A stretch of 64,000 nt of DNA from Ryuthela nishihirai (GCA_038380435.1 JAWZYU010000027.1:927156-991155); one strand, 5' to 3'. Counted from the first letter of the stretch, positions 23,656-35,865 are shown. Notes: generated from the letters alone by a model not told the origin. Made by a program: numbers and translations.

Positions 23656-24470
23656 GCTACAGCAGTTTGCATATATTTGGAACAGAACATAATTTTCTTT
23701 AAATGAACCTAAAAGTTGGAGGTCAAATACTTAGAATACATTTTATAAAATAGTATATTGCAAACTTTACACTGCGTCATACGAGTTGTGCAATACAAAA
23801 TCCTCTAAACACATTTTAAGATTTTTACATTTTCATAAACACAAACTCTTCTAAAAACATTTTAATGAAATATGCATGTCATTTTATTCAATACTTGAAG
23901 CTTTGTCCAAATGTGAAACTCATTTTATTGAAAATGCATTAAAAAAACACTTTTTTTAAATCAAAGCATACAGCTATTTAATGATGTGTACTAGAAACAC
24001 ATTGGTTTTGGTAAGAAACAACTAGTATTCACAGAGCATAACTTTAATAGTTAAATAATTTCAATAGTTAACACTGATATAAATCAGGCGATATACTACC
24101 TCATTATGAGGAGTTTAGGTTTCAAACAGAAGTCGGCTGCATTAAAATATATTTAGTTACCATACTAGCATATCAGCAACTGTATGCCCAATTGTTTACA
24201 ATTTAGTCACATGATTATTTAGTCACTGAATTCGTATTCATTTAAAAAAAAGATAGGGTGATGGCAATCTTGTTGAGTAGGCAAATAGGTGCCCCATCTT
24301 CCTTCGAAGTGCATATAAATTCACTTCGAAGGTAGAATTCAGTGATTAAATACATCATTGAGATGCTTTAGATTTTCTACTTTTCACGGTTCATATGGCA
24401 AGATAGGTATTTTCAATATTTTTTAATTTATTTATATTTTTCTTCGTCACTAAAAAGCTACCTTCAGAAA
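23656..24470. other. AT-rich intron DNA with one small hairpin
   Basis: No gene. An exact 11-bp inverted repeat, ccttcgaagtg (24301-24311) and cacttcgaagg (24322-24332), is the only structure noted. Confidence 0.4.
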
Positions 24471-24645
24471 CTTTCATATGACATTTGACTCATAAACATC
24501 GACCACAATTTTCCTCCCCATTTTTGAGTTGTCTCTAAAGTGGCCCATGACACTGGGAGCATCACAAGCTTTAATACAACTAGTTAAGGTCCACCCCCAT
24601 GAAAATCCACAATTTTTTGGGAGGAGAATGGTGGTGTGGAGGTGG

Positions 24646-25200
24646 GAGAATTCAAAATAGTCTATGACAGTTCTCATATTAGCTTTCACTTGACAGCTAA
24701 CTCATAACTGTAGGTCCTTGCATTTAGAAGATATAGGGAACAATCATTTTCATATTTCCACTTTTTAGGGGGGGGGGGGGGAAGGAATGGGGTGGATTTT
24801 TTAAAAAACCTGTAGCATTTTGCATCTCACAAGCTTTTATTTGACACATAGCTTGTTATTTTCAGCACTCACATTCTAGAGATATACAGGAACTGTCATT
24901 TTCATATTTCTCCATTGGGGGGGGGGGGGGGGTCAATTTTTTATAGCCAATGACACTTCTCATATTGCAAGCTTTCATTTGATGCATAATTTGTTACTAT
25001 TGGCTGTCACATTCTGAAGTTATAGCAGAACAATCGTTTACATATTTCCCTTTTTAGGGAGAAAGCATGGGGGGGGGGGGAGGCAATTTGCCATAGCCTA
25101 TGACACTTCCCGTATCATAAGCTTTCATTTGACACATAAATCATTAAGTTTGGCTATCCTGTTTGAAAGATATGGTGTAACAATTGTTTTGACAAATACA
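24646..25200. repeat. Tandem repeat of about 145 bp with poly-G runs
   Basis: About four diverged units. The landmark acttctcatat..aagctttcatttga recurs near 24665, 24811, 24953 and 25102, spaced about 142-149 bp. Each unit also has a ttttcatatttcc string and a G-run: 14 G at 24768-24781, 16 G at 24917-24932, 12 G at 25069-25080. A partial unit may extend left to 24480. Confidence 0.7.
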
Positions 25201-25414
25201 CAAACTGACAAATAATGAGCAAAAAGCAGTAGGAAGATTGGTAAAAATGAATAATTACATTTCAACTTATAATGTTTAAAAGATGAAATTGCACAATGTG
25301 TTTTGGCAAACACAATATACCTTCGGACTGTTTGTAAGGCCTGTTTACTTTGTTAACACAAAAATAGATGACTTGGCATACAATTGCTGATATGCTACAA
25401 AGGTAGCTAAATGT

Positions 25415-26560
25415 ATGTTAACCCTTTCACAGGGTCAAAGAAGAACATAGACATTAAATGGAAATTGCCATTGAAAATTTCCTCACATTTTAAAATCTAT
25501 AATTCAAGTTTGAAAAACAATATAGTCTTTTTTCATTTGATGCATATTTTATTTAACTACAATATAAATAATTTGTTAAAGCCATCTGATTGTCATTTCT
25601 TAGAAGTGTTATATAGTATTGCCGATTTGTTTGTTAAATTACTTTTTGCTGAATTAAGCTCACAAGTTTGATTTGAACTATTGTCAACAAATTTATCCTT
25701 AAAATTTCGAAAATATAAAAAGTAGCAACTGCTATATTTAAAAAAGGAAGATTTTTGAAGAAATTATGAAGTATAGATCTGCCTTAAACCTATTTCACTA
25801 TTCCTAGAATTATTTTTATCATTTATATCATTTATCCCAGCATTCTATACATCTTTCCCACTCTTCAAATCAAAACTGTAATTAAAAAAAAAAAGCCCTC
25901 ATAGCCAGACATTCTTCAAGACTGGCTACAGTGCACAGCATCATGAGAGAGGAGGTAGTTGCACATTTTCTAATTGCTCACTCACATGTGTAAGAGTGGG
26001 AAGAGCTGTCTGCTAAGTGGTTGCATGGATGATTTAAGTCCAAATCTGACTTGGCACAATTGGCAAAAAGCCTGGACTTTCCTCAAAGTATGACACTGAG
26101 AAAAAAATTATAAAAAGAGAGTAATTTTCTTGTTTGAAATAAAAAAATTTTTTTTTTGTTATTCAGAAACAAATAGCCTTTCTATTCATGTGCATTATAA
26201 TTATTTCTGTCTATTAGTTTTTTTAAATATATTTTTATTTGCATTGCCAGATGCATTTTACTTTAAAAATGCTCTAATAAAATAAAATTAGTCATTTTTG
26301 TAAATTATTTTATTTTCAGAAAATCCAGAATTAAATGCTAATTAATTTTTCATATAATATACTATAATTGCTTTCATTAGTTATTTGGCAAAAAAAAAAG
26401 TTTCTAATATTTTTTCACTGATCATAGTGAAAAAAATAGCTGAGCCTCTGGATGTAAACCAGTTTTTCAGCTGGGACCTTGGAAGGAGAGAGTGCAGTTG
26501 ACTTCTGTTTGAAACCTCAACTCCTTATAATGAGGTAGTATATATCTCCTGACTTCTTCA
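25415..26560 (+). repeat. R1 repeat, uninterrupted copy
   Basis: Unclassified AT-rich interspersed repeat. Landmarks shared with copies at 34.7-38.3, 47.0-47.9 and 49.2-50.2 kb include tttcatttgatgcatatttt, ataatttgttaaagccat, cacaagtttgatttgaact, ttcatgtgcattataattat, tttgcattgccagatgcat and a final caGcTGGgacYttggaagg. No coding potential is evident. Orientation is arbitrary. Confidence 0.7.
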
Positions 26561-26736
26561 GAGTGTTAACTGTTGAAAATATTTAACTATTAGTTTTGTT
26601 TTTTGCAAAACTTTAAAATGGATTATAGGGAGTTTTGAGTCTAGATAATTCTTCTGCACTTTGAATACTCTCTTAAAGGCACTATGATGCCAAATGCTTC
26701 CCTATTAATTTATTCCAAAGTAATGCTTTTACTTAC

Positions 26737-26883
26737 AATTTTTGGCCTAAAAGGTGGTTTAACCTTTCTTGCTTCAAGGGCTTCCCAGTCCATATCTTTG
26801 AAAAATGCATGGTGTAAAATGGCTTGTTCTGCTCCTTGAGAAGCTACACATCCCAAGCGTTTGGCTGGATTTTTGGTCATAAA
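26737..26883 (-). CDS. Novel protein kinase C, penultimate exon
   Basis: A 147-bp exon, 49 codons, phase 0 at both ends, with an attttag acceptor and gtaagt donor. It encodes [16 protein letters not shown], then [20 protein letters not shown] and VKPPFRPKI, the end of the kinase domain (subdomain XI; the conserved arginine is in KRLG) leading into the AGC C-terminal tail with its PPFxP motif. It follows directly from ILKG of the exon at 51853-52041 and continues into [10 protein letters not shown] of the exon at 8849-9025. The match to PKC-epsilon-class kinases is collinear, with no gap or disabling change. Confidence 0.95.
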
Positions 26884-27288
26884 CTAAAATACAATGCATA
26901 AAAATAACTTACATTTAAAACATTGAATTAATATAACCAAAAACAAACTCAATAATGAAAAAATTTACTGTTTGAATATTACTTTTAAGTCCTAGAAGTT
27001 GTAAATTGATCTCTTAGGTCCAAGATTTTAATATAAGACCATAAATGCTCAAACAGTAGCCCAGGCTACATTTACAATTTCTTGCTTGTATTTGGTCTTA
27101 GTATTGTTCATGCTTGTGCAAATGTGTTTCAAAAACCTACTAGTTGCAATTATTAATTTTAAAAGTTGTTGCAAAATGGTTAAAATAAACATACAGTTAG
27201 TTTCACATAGAAAGCAAAACTTTATGAAAGTCTTAGTGCAGACTTCTCTTCCATTGTTCATTATTAGCTAATGATGATGTAAATTTTC

Positions 27289-27679
27289 AATAGTAGAGAA
27301 AAATCACAGGTAATTTTTCCCTGTAAACATGGACCTCATGAAAGTTAGATGAAAAAAATTTAGTTTTGTCTTTAGTGGGGATATGAACCCATGATCTCCT
27401 GAATATGCCAAAGTGCTCTGATCACTGAGCTATCAAAGCTAACACTTTTTCAGCTCATTGTGACTAAGCTTTCCCAGTGCCATTGCTCATGGTGGCATTT
27501 TGTGATTAGGAAAGGGATAGCCAAGTTGCCATATAATGTTGAAATAATTATTTCTATATAATCAACATACCTTATCAGCATTGCACAATAGGTTCATATT
27601 CCTTTCAAACAAAATTGAATTTTTTCAGCTTTCAGAAATTACCAGAAAAATTACCTGTGATTTTTTTCCTCTGCTATTG
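27289..27679. mobile_element. Foldback/MITE with internal tRNA-like sequence (FB-D)
   Basis: Terminal inverted repeats of about 32 bp: caatagtagagaaaaatcac at 27289 against the right end closing gtgatttttttcctctgctattg at 27679, with aggtaattttt / aaaaattacct inside. On the minus strand, 27374-27445 reads tgatagctcagtgatcagag, then tcaggagatcatgggttcat: tRNA-like D-arm, anticodon arm and T-arm. No coding frame. Confidence 0.7.
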
Positions 27680-27814
27680 AAATGTGGAGTGAGCAACAAT
27701 GAAAATGAATGTTAACTATATTTATAGAAATAATTATTTCAAAATCCCATGGCAGCTTGGCTGTTCCTTTCATGATCACAGATGGCACCACAAGTGACTA
27801 CACTGAGAAAACTT

Positions 27815-27890
27815 ACAGTCACAATTCAGTGGTTAGAACAACTGACATGCTAACAGGAGGACATGGGTTTGAACCCACTTGGAACCCATT
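27815..27890 (+). repeat. tRNA-like module
   Basis: Reads cagtggttagaacaactgac, atgctaacaggagg and catgggtttgaacccactt, in the same order as the tRNA-like modules of the foldback elements at 28.6 and 35.9-36.5 kb. The flanks are diverged. It is followed by ttttttctgctttcatgcag. Not a functional tRNA gene: the acceptor ends do not pair well. Confidence 0.5.
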
Positions 27891-28564
27891 TTTTTCTGCT
27901 TTCATGCAGAAAAATGTTTTACATTATGCTTTTAAGTGAATCAAACTTGTCTTATTTTTGAGGCTGATAGACACAGGTTTTGTATATACTACAAACAATA
28001 CAAATAAGTCAAAAGTTTTGAGGTTGGATTATGCCTGGACAAAGCGAATATTACATGAATTATTTTATGTGATTCACTTTGTGAGACAATGTGACATCAT
28101 ATATCTGTGTAAGGATAAATATGGGCAACTATGGTACTATTTTGAAGTGAGAGACTGATACAGAAGTCTTGTACAATGAGATATATTTGTAGAACACTAT
28201 GGATTCTAAGCATGGGGAAAAAAGGGCTCACTAAAGAGCTCTGAAGAAGTGCAAACATGGCACACAAGCTCAGCCTTGATCTGTGGACTAGGCCAACCAC
28301 CATCTGATGATACAGAGTACAACTATCAGTTCCAACCAATGCGGAGAGCACAAATCTCAGGGTGATTGCACAGGAGATGCAACTCAGTGGTGGGAGATGC
28401 CAGTCATTGAAAGTCAGTTTACTGTACTGCAATTCATTTTGGCACTAGATTGTGGCTTGCCTTTTCCCTACAATCTGTTGCCATCTATCAGCTGATGCAC
28501 AGCTACAATAAATATGATAAATAATGAAATAAACTAGACATATTCAATATCTACTAATAGATCA

Positions 28565-28749
28565 GCACTTTGAAGTCGATTCAAATTTTAGAGAAAAAAC
28601 TGTCAAATTGCCTGAATAGAGCCTATATGAGACATAATAGAAATGTTCAGTGGTCCAGAGCACCTGACATGTTATCAGGAGGTCGTGGGTTCGTATCCCA
28701 CCTGGCTCAAGGCAATTTTTCCTCTAAAATTGAATCGACTTCAAAGTGC
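28565..28749 (+). mobile_element. Foldback element with tRNA-like core (FB-B)
   Basis: Ends gcactttgaagtcgattcaa (28565) and ttgaatcgacttcaaagtgc (28730-28749) are exact inverted repeats extending inward over about 36 bp (ttttagag / ctctaaaa). Between them the plus strand carries gtggtccagagcacctgaca, tgttatcaggagg and tcgtgggttcgtatcccacc, a tRNA-like D-arm to T-arm. Closely related to the larger element at 35866-36470. Confidence 0.75.
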
Positions 28750-28869
28750 AATTTAGTAGCACAGCTACAATTTAGATATCTGAAATCATCCTATTTATTG
28801 AGGTCAGGTATTTTTAATCCATGTTGCCATTTAGGCCTAAAGCAGGGAACCAACATCTGAATTCAAAGA

Positions 28870-29354
28870 GCTTTAATTATCTCTTCAACTAATTTAGAGG
28901 TATGAACAATTTCTAAACCATCTCCAAACCTTACTCCTCATTAGTCAAATCAGATTTAGGCAGCTCCACTTAAAGTAGAGAACTCATTTTGCCAAGATGG
29001 GGCTTCCCCAACCTGATTAGAAACATGGGATCAAACTGAGGACATGAGGGAAGTCAACAAATACTGCTAAAAGAGACAATGTGACGTTCAGTTGACATAT
29101 GGTTGGAATAACATTATAATTTCAGGAAAAATAATGATAATAATGTTCCTAAGCTAAGGTGATGGAACTTTCACACCTGCCAAAGTAATGACAAAAAAGA
29201 AGTGATGATATGCTCTCTTTTAGGAAGTTCACATGGTCAATACACTACCATAAGTTTCTTAGCCCTTACTACATGAAAAATTGAATTCTATCAGATCACC
29301 AGGGTTTTTTCAACTATGCCGCCAAAAAAATTAACTTAAAATTTTTTTGTGCAA
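28870..29354. other. Intron DNA, nothing recognised
   Basis: No repeat family or coding domain identified. Confidence 0.3.
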
Positions 29355-30215
29355 ACAACTAATAAAAGTATGGCATCCATCTCACTATCAACCACAAATT
29401 ATGATGATCAACAGAGAGAAGTCTTTTTAAAACCTAAAAAAAGTTAGTAACCACAGGTTTCCAAAACTCTGAACACTTCTAAAAAATCTGCCTTAGTGAA
29501 AAAAATATGATCTATACATTCCCTACCACTTCTGAATCCACACAGCTCATCATACAGTTGTTTATCAACTAAAATCTTAATTGTATTAGGTACAATAATG
29601 CAAAGAATTTTACCAGAACAGAAAGAGGCTGATACACCTATAGTTATTACAAAAACTGCAAACAACTTTTTTTTAAAATTAGGGATACTAATTACTTCAG
29701 TAAAATCTTTAAGAACAATTACTTTTATCATAAAAGTTATTAAAAATTTCACTTAGCAATGTGATAACAGAAACATTCTCAGCTCTAAGAATTCCAGTAG
29801 TAATTTCATTTACTCCTAGGGATTTACAGAGTTTAAGTTCAGAGACAGCCAAAATAACTTCAGAATGTTTATATAGGGCAAACACCAAAGCCAGTAATGC
29901 ATCTATCATTATTACAAGCAATGGGATAAAACTAACCACATTGTTTAAAATATCACTGAAAATGCCATGACAGAATCTTCGTCTTCCACAACCTTACCAT
30001 TATTATTCCTTAATTCCTATGTACATGTTTGTTTCTTTCCACACAAATCATTAACTACATGGTACATTAACCATGATTACCATAATTAACTACATGGTAC
30101 AGCTCTCTGTTATTATGCTGTCTAGTTGCTTCCTCCATTTTGTCAGCCAAGTTATCAAAATGAAAATTCTTATCAGCTTTTTACTGATTTTTTAATACAT
30201 TTATGACCATCTGTT
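29355..30215 (-). pseudogene. LINE fragment, older copy of the main family
   Basis: The minus strand encodes RT pieces: SEVILAVSELKLCKSLGVNE in one frame (29709-29939), then IPNFKKK and LCGFRSGRECIDHIFF (29444-29752), and near 29400 a DNA match to the FVDFKKAFDSVDR region. Upstream sequence to 30215 matches the linker before RT. Many point changes and frameshifts are present. Here the sequence joining the endonuclease-side frame to the RT frame is uninterrupted, unlike the younger copies. Confidence 0.8.
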
Positions 30216-30390
30216 TTGGAAGTAGGGTGTTCCATTAATCCTTCTCATGTCCTGGTCATTTATACAAGTTGACAGAATTTGAAATGAGAGGCTGCAGACA
30301 TCTATGTTCATTTTAGGTAATTAAAAAAAGATTTCTTTTCTATATTGTTTTTTAAAACTAGAAATTGCCATTTTAAAATTTTCTTACATA
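30216..30390 (-). repeat. R1-like flank left of Tigger
   Basis: AT-rich sequence with cattttaaaattttcttaca, matching the R1 copy near 55.29 kb. It resumes after the Tigger element as tatcttataaaaatacattc (33454-33570). The Tigger element therefore inserted in R1-type DNA. Confidence 0.5.
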
Positions 30391-30796
30391 TACACCCAAT
30401 TCTGTTTTTACATGGTAGATAGGTTCCCTAAAAAACCGCACAAAAAAAAATACAGTGCATATGAAAAAAATAGAAGATTGGTTCCAAATGTGAAAACTAA
30501 GTACAAATAATAAGTTGTTTTCAAACAAATTATATCAAAATCTTTAATTAAATCTTTATTTGTTTTTTATTCATTTAAACAGATTTTTTATTTTATAAAC
30601 TTACAAAGATAATTATATGTACATATATAAAGTAAATTATTCTTCATAAAGAAAATAATATGTCACTAATTCAAGAATACAAAAGTGCAAAAAAAATGAC
30701 TTACATATGCTTATTAACTAGACATATGCTTATTAACTAGATTTTATTCGTTGTCACTTTCTGACAATAGATGCATTCGTTTGCGTAAGACTGGAA

Positions 30797-32816
30797 TTAA
30801 ATCACTTTCATCACTTGAAAAGTTTGGCCGCCGTGTTCATACTCCAATGATGGAATGCTCTCTGTGGCACGGGGAACCAAATTATCACTTGTTTCCAGTG
30901 ATTCTGAAGTTTGATTAGTTTTGACAACGAACTCTGTAATGAATTGGTGAGATCCTGCTTTGACTAGATCTTTGTATAATTCTTTATAATGAACCATACA
31001 TGACTTCAGTTCACATTTAAACTGCTCAGCTCGTTCGACAATGGGATCATGTGTAAGAAAAAGGCTTTCCAATTTACTAGCCATTTGAAGCCTTTCTTTA
31101 ATTAACCCTGCAGTGAGTGGAACCTCTTCATCACCATCACTTTTGTCTTTTTTATCAGGAGTCTCAAGGACAACTTCTGTTATTTCATCTACATTAAGAG
31201 CTTCAACAAATTCCAGCTTCTTCAATTACCAGCAATTCATCAATATCTTCAAACGATAAATCATCGAATCCTCCTCCACCAACTGCATGTGCTAAAATGA
31301 TGATAATAGGATAATTCAGTCGTATTTGGGGGTACAGGATCTTTGCTTTTTATACATTCTGGCCAAATAGCTTTCCAGCATGATTTTAAAGTTGATGGTT
31401 TTAATTCTGATAGCGTCAATCCAGCATGTCTGATACAATCTAAAATAGAAAATTTATTCCACACATCAATAACTGTTAGTGTTTTATCCTTATCTAGTTT
31501 ATCCAAAATGTATTGAAATGTTCATCTTACATAGTAAGTTTTAAATGTAGCTATTATACCTTGGTCTAGTGGTTGTAAATAAGGATGCCGTATCAGGTGG
31601 CAGAAAACAAAATTGCACATTTGGGTGTTCCGAAACAGGATGGCCAGGCACATTGTCTATAATCAATAGAACTTTAAATTCGAGATTTTTTTCCTTCAAA
31701 TAGCATTTAACTTTTAGAACAAAACATTTATGGAACCATTCATTAAAATTTCTTTTGTAGCCCAGGCTTTTTTGTTTGCCATCCAATACACTGGCAATTT
31801 ATTCAAATCTACACCTTCCATTGAACGTGGTCTTAGGAATCGATTGATGAGTAGTGGTTTTAACATACGATCTCCTGAAGCATTGCTGCAAAATAGAAAA
31901 GTCACACAATTCTTAGCTGCTTTAAAGCCACCAACAGTTTTTTTGTGATTTTGCTACAAAACATTTATGGAACCATTCATTAAAATTTCTTTTGTAGCCC
32001 AGGCTTTTTTGTTTGCCATCCAATACACTGGCAATTTATTCAAATCTACACCTTCCATTGAACGTGGTCTTAGGAATCGATTGATGAGTAGTGGTTTTAA
32101 CATACGATCTCCTGAAGCATTGCTGCAAAATAGAAAAGTCACACAATTCTTAGCTGCTTTAAAGCCACCAACAGTTTTTTTGTGATTTTGCTACATAAGT
32201 TCTACTCAACATTTTTTTTTCCCCAAAAAAGACCAGTTTCATCTGCATTCCAAACTTGATCAGGAGTGTATCCACCATCTTCAATGATTTGGGCTAATTT
32301 TTGACAAAATTCTTTAGCAGCCATATCATCTGCAGATGCAACTTCACCTTTTATCTTTATGTTATGAAACGCATGTCTCTGAAGAAATCCTGCAAGCCAA
32401 CCAGTACTTGCAGAAAATTCACAATTTTTGTTTAACTGAGCTGATGTGGTTGGTTCCATTTCTTGTATATGCTTATATATTCATAATGCCATCTGTTTGA
32501 TGGTATTTCCATCTAGAGATATTCTTTTTTGCTAGTTATCTTCTATCCACATTACTAGTGCCTTTTCCATCTTCACATTTACAATATCTCTCATGTACGA
32601 TGACTACTTCGCGATCAATTTTGTTCCAGAAAGCACAGATTTTCTAATAGCACCTTCATTTTTCTTGATGGTTCTTACAGTAGCTTCATTCAAACCAAAA
32701 CATTTCCCTAATGATGTTGAACCTTCTCCAGTTGCAAGATGATCTAAAATTTGGATCTTAGTATCCAAAGAGATAGCTTTCCTTTTCTGCTTTTGTATAG
32801 TTAAATTATCTGACAT
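30797..32816 (-). pseudogene. Tigger/pogo-type transposase pseudogene
   Basis: From the right: residues at 32604-32816 begin MSDNLTIQKQKRKAISLDTK and include ATVRTIKKN, a CENP-B/psq-like N-terminal HTH. At 32202-32459 comes the second DNA-binding part (STGWLAGFLQRHAFHNIKIK) and the start of the DDE domain with VWNADETGLFW (first D). Then SNASGDRMLKPLLI and LNKLPVYWMANKKAW (31714-32142, present twice), LLIIDNVPGHP (second D, about 31660) and FCFLPPDTASL. C-terminal pieces with an acidic tail extend to 30797. Frameshifts separate the pieces, and a 237-bp duplication further disrupts the catalytic domain. Related animal proteins are the jerky/Tigger-derived group. Confidence 0.85.
31719..32192. 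repeat. 237-bp direct tandem duplication
   Basis: Units 31719-31955 and 31956-32192 appear identical: an offset of 237 holds throughout, and the translations of both units are the same on both strands. It lies within the Tigger transposase and starts at acaaaacatttatgg. Confidence 0.9.
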
Positions 32817-33570
32817 CGTGGTAAGGCTTACGAAAAATATTTGAATTGTAGTTAATAAATCAGATGATGAAAAAATATAAATTACCTATCAGCAAAATTT
32901 AATAAATTTATATTACGCACACAAAACTTCAAAAAACAAAATTTTTTTCGATTTCTTCTATTAAACATCTAAACACTTCTAACTTAAAACACGAAATGAG
33001 AGACCAAGACTAACATATGTATTGAAGATAAAATTGAGGGGAATTCCCGGAACTCAGTGTTGCCCTTTATTCTGAATGAAGTAGGTTTTGTACAATTTTT
33101 TCATAAAATAGAGAATAAAATAGAGAAAACTTGCTGGGTAGTTATGTTAGTGTAGTGTTTATTTTTGGGATTTTAGTGCTCAAAATGTGTATCTATAGTC
33201 AAAGTTAAAACTACTTTGAAAAATGTTACCATAAAAGCGGCCTCTTTGTTATAAATGTAAATTTCAGGAATTTTTTCTTGAATAGGAATATTTTTTCAGA
33301 ATTAAATTCAAATGGAGATTTTTAAAAAGGTACCGTGTGAACCATGTTAGATCAAAATAAATCGTGTAAAAAGAGAATTGAATTTTTTCCCCCTAAATTA
33401 TGTTAAATCAAAAACGTGTAAAAAAATTCCATGTAAAAACAGAATTGGGTGTATATCTTATAAAAATACATTCTAAAAAATAAACTACACAGCTGGATAA
33501 ATAAATTCAATAATACACGAATATAAGCTGTTACTATAAAACCATCTATATTATTTCATTCACACTAGTG

Positions 33571-34370
33571 TCACAGAGAAAACTTAACAGTATTGGCTCA
33601 TGGTTTAATTGTTTGTTTAAATGTTTTATTGGCCAGTTTGGATGGTTAAAACTTTTATTTTAAAAGCTCAAAGTTGGAGGATAGTGCATTAGTGATGTAA
33701 TAGGAACTATTTCCAAATTGTGTATATATATATGCTAAATCCTCTACAAGGAAGTTCTACAATTAATCACAGAAGCAATGGCTTTTCCACAAGGTTAATG
33801 AAACCTGAGATGCTATCTGCAGCAATACCTTAACATCTTGCAAGAACTGTTCTAAATCATCAGAATGAAGGATGCTTAACAGTGAAAACTCCAACATCGT
33901 AATTAAAGTGAATAATGGGAATTGCAATGTGGAACGTTGTAGAACTGAGCAATATCTGTGGACGCAAGTACATCTGTGTTGGCATAACAACATCGTGCTA
34001 GTTACAAGGACTGGTTGCTATGGACATTATGATATTAACAACAGATTTGCTCATATACATCTCAAGGCGAATCACACTGCAGTGATGATCCATGTGCTCC
34101 TGAGCCAGCCACCAATAAAAATGGTAAATAGTTTTCCTTCTTATTCCTGCTAGTTTTCCTTTGAAATAGATGCTCAAAGGTATATGTAGTTTAAGGAATA
34201 TGTTAACATCAGTATTAATGGATAAACATTGACAGGAAAGGCCATGAGCCAATACTGTTAAGTTTGCTCTATTACACTAGTACGCTCCTTATCTATTGAG
34301 CGAATAAAATAATCTAGATGGTTTTATAGTATAAACATTTCCCTAATGATTGTTGAACAGCTTATATTCA
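33571..34370. other. Intron DNA, nothing recognised
   Basis: No domain-bearing frame. AT-rich with a short (TA)n tract near 33724. Confidence 0.3.
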
Positions 34371-34374
34371 TGTA

Positions 34375-34708
34375 CAGTGGACCCCCGATATAACGCGCAT
34401 GTCGGGCGGGAAACAACACCTGCGTTATAAGGTGAACCGCGTTATACCAAGCGGCGCGTTGGCGACACAATAAATTTCTCACTGTAAGCTTTTCTTTTAC
34501 TCATCATGCATACAATAATTAAACACTATTCAAAATACATGCAGGAACTCAATACATACACAATTACTCAATACGCAGTAACAATAAAATGCGATACTCA
34601 CTAACGCCGCACGGACTTGTATAAACATGTTTGAACTTATCGCGAACATCGCCCGTGCTATAACCGAGTGCGCAGTATAGCGAGCAGCGCTATAACGAAG
34701 GTCCACTG
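34375..34708. mobile_element. Tigger-like MITE, 334 bp
   Basis: Starts cagtggacccccgatataac and ends gctataacgaaggtccactg, imperfect terminal inverted repeats with the outer nine bases exact. Flanked by TA at 34373-34374 and 34709-34710. The inside repeats cgttata / tataacg strings and is GC-richer than its surroundings. No coding frame. End sequence and TA duplication fit the pogo/Tigger group, but the ends differ from the 3.06-kb Tigger nearby. Confidence 0.85.
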
Positions 34709-34921
34709 TATTATTAAAAAAATACATTATTTAGGCTTGAAAAATAATATTACTTTCTTTTTTTCATTTGATGCATATTTTATTAACTCTTTCAGTATTC
34801 AGGTTGTATGTATATGTTTACAGAATCCATAATAAGAAGCTGAGGACGTATGTATCAGTTTTTGAAAGGTGTTTTTCTCGAAATCCAAAGTGAATGCACA
34901 GTATTCCCTGTTAAGAAACAA

Positions 34922-35207
34922 TAATTAATAGATTCTGAAAAAAATTCATCGCCGCCACGGCGGGAATCGAACCCGCATCTCTCCAGATTCATGCCAGAGC
35001 GCGCTACCATTGCACCACGCGTCGGACAACGAATATTTTCAGAATATGACCTTTTAAGTTTTTCTTCTTGAGACGTGACTGAGACAGCGCCATCTATACT
35101 CAAGGAGATGCAACGTTTTACAGTCGTTGCATTTGATTATCATCTGGAGAGATGCGGGTTCGATTCCCGCCGTGGCGGCAATGAATTTTTTTCAGAATCT
35201 ATTAATT
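34922..35207. mobile_element. Foldback element with tRNA-like arms (FB-A)
   Basis: A 66-67-bp inverted repeat forms the ends: 34922-34988 (taattaatagattctg ... gccgccacggcgggaatcga ... ctctccagat) and 35142-35207 (atctggagag ... tcgattcccgccgtggcggc ... cagaatctattaatta). The left arm continues on the minus strand as a full tRNA-like unit: gtggtgcaatggtagcgcgc (D-arm), ctctgg-catgaat-ctggag (stem-loop) and gcgggttcgattcccgc (T-arm, perfect 5-bp stem). Inserted within R1. Confidence 0.8.
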
Positions 35208-35379
35208 AGTGTTTTTCTCTCCTTTCCTATTTTTAGCAAAAAAAAAAAAATTCGATTTTAAATTCTTTTATACATATCTTATAAAAATATATAATTCAGG
35301 CTTGAAAAATATTTTCTTTTTTTAATCTGTTGCACATTTTATTAAACTATAACACAAATAATTTGTTAAAGCCATGTGA

Positions 35380-35712
35380 GTTGGGTTGTTTTGCCTTGAG
35401 TGGCACTTTCTTTGCACACAATGGGCAAAATGGCTAGGTCACAAGGACACCGAAGGATCAGAGAAGTTAGGAGAGGAGACCCACTGGGACAGCTGTCTGG
35501 AGACAGATGATAGTCTCCCATCAAGACCATCCAGCATGATCTTTAATGTGCACAGGGAATGGCTCTCCTGCACACAGAGCCATGGCTTAAATCCCATCCA
35601 ACAGACAGAAACCTTCCAAGCCCACTGGTGTCCCCTACTGATCAATGGCTGGGCAGGGAGTTTTGTGTAGATAAACCTCAATGCTGACCCAGCTGGGACT
35701 CAAACCTGGGAA
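35380..35712 (-). repeat. S1 SINE inserted in R1
   Basis: Runs from gttgggttgttttgccttga to gctgggactcaaacctggga. The end of the tRNA-like head is missing. The R1 string aaagccatgt on its left reappears as aaaagccatgtta on its right, so a short target duplication aaagccatgt is likely. Confidence 0.8.
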
Positions 35713-35865
35713 AAAGCCATGTTATTACAATTTCTTAGAAGTGCTACACAGTATTGTTGATTTGTTTATCAATGTTACTCTTTGCTGAATTAAGCTCACA
35801 AGTTTGATTTGTACTATCAACAAATTTTTTTGCTGATAGTAGTTCAAATTTTTAACTAACCACTA

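Larger units (their letters stand above)
9026..26736 (-). other. PKC intron, 17.7 kb
   Basis: Bounded by a gtaagt donor at 26736 and a ctttcag acceptor at 9026 (minus strand), phase 0. It is filled with transposon remnants listed separately. No nested host gene was recognised. Confidence 0.85.
30393..33451 (-). mobile_element. Tigger/pogo-like DNA transposon, 3.06 kb
   Basis: Terminal inverted repeats cacccaattctgtttttaca (30393-30412) and tgtaaaaacagaattgggtg (33432-33451) are exact over at least 23 bp (through catgg / ccatg). It is flanked by TA at 30391-30392 and 33452-33453, the target duplication of Tc1/mariner/pogo elements. It carries a broken transposase on the minus strand. Both ends are present, so only the coding region is damaged. 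Confidence 0.9.

Noticed and set aside
24646..25200. CRISPR-like array
   Set aside because: Units are about 145 bp, diverged and lacking spacers of constant length; it is a tandem satellite in a eukaryotic intron.
34949..35025. A real tRNA gene (minus strand)
   Set aside because: D-, anticodon- and T-arms are recognisable, but the base before the putative anticodon is A and not the conserved T, the acceptor stem is poor, and the sequence is part of a foldback inverted repeat.
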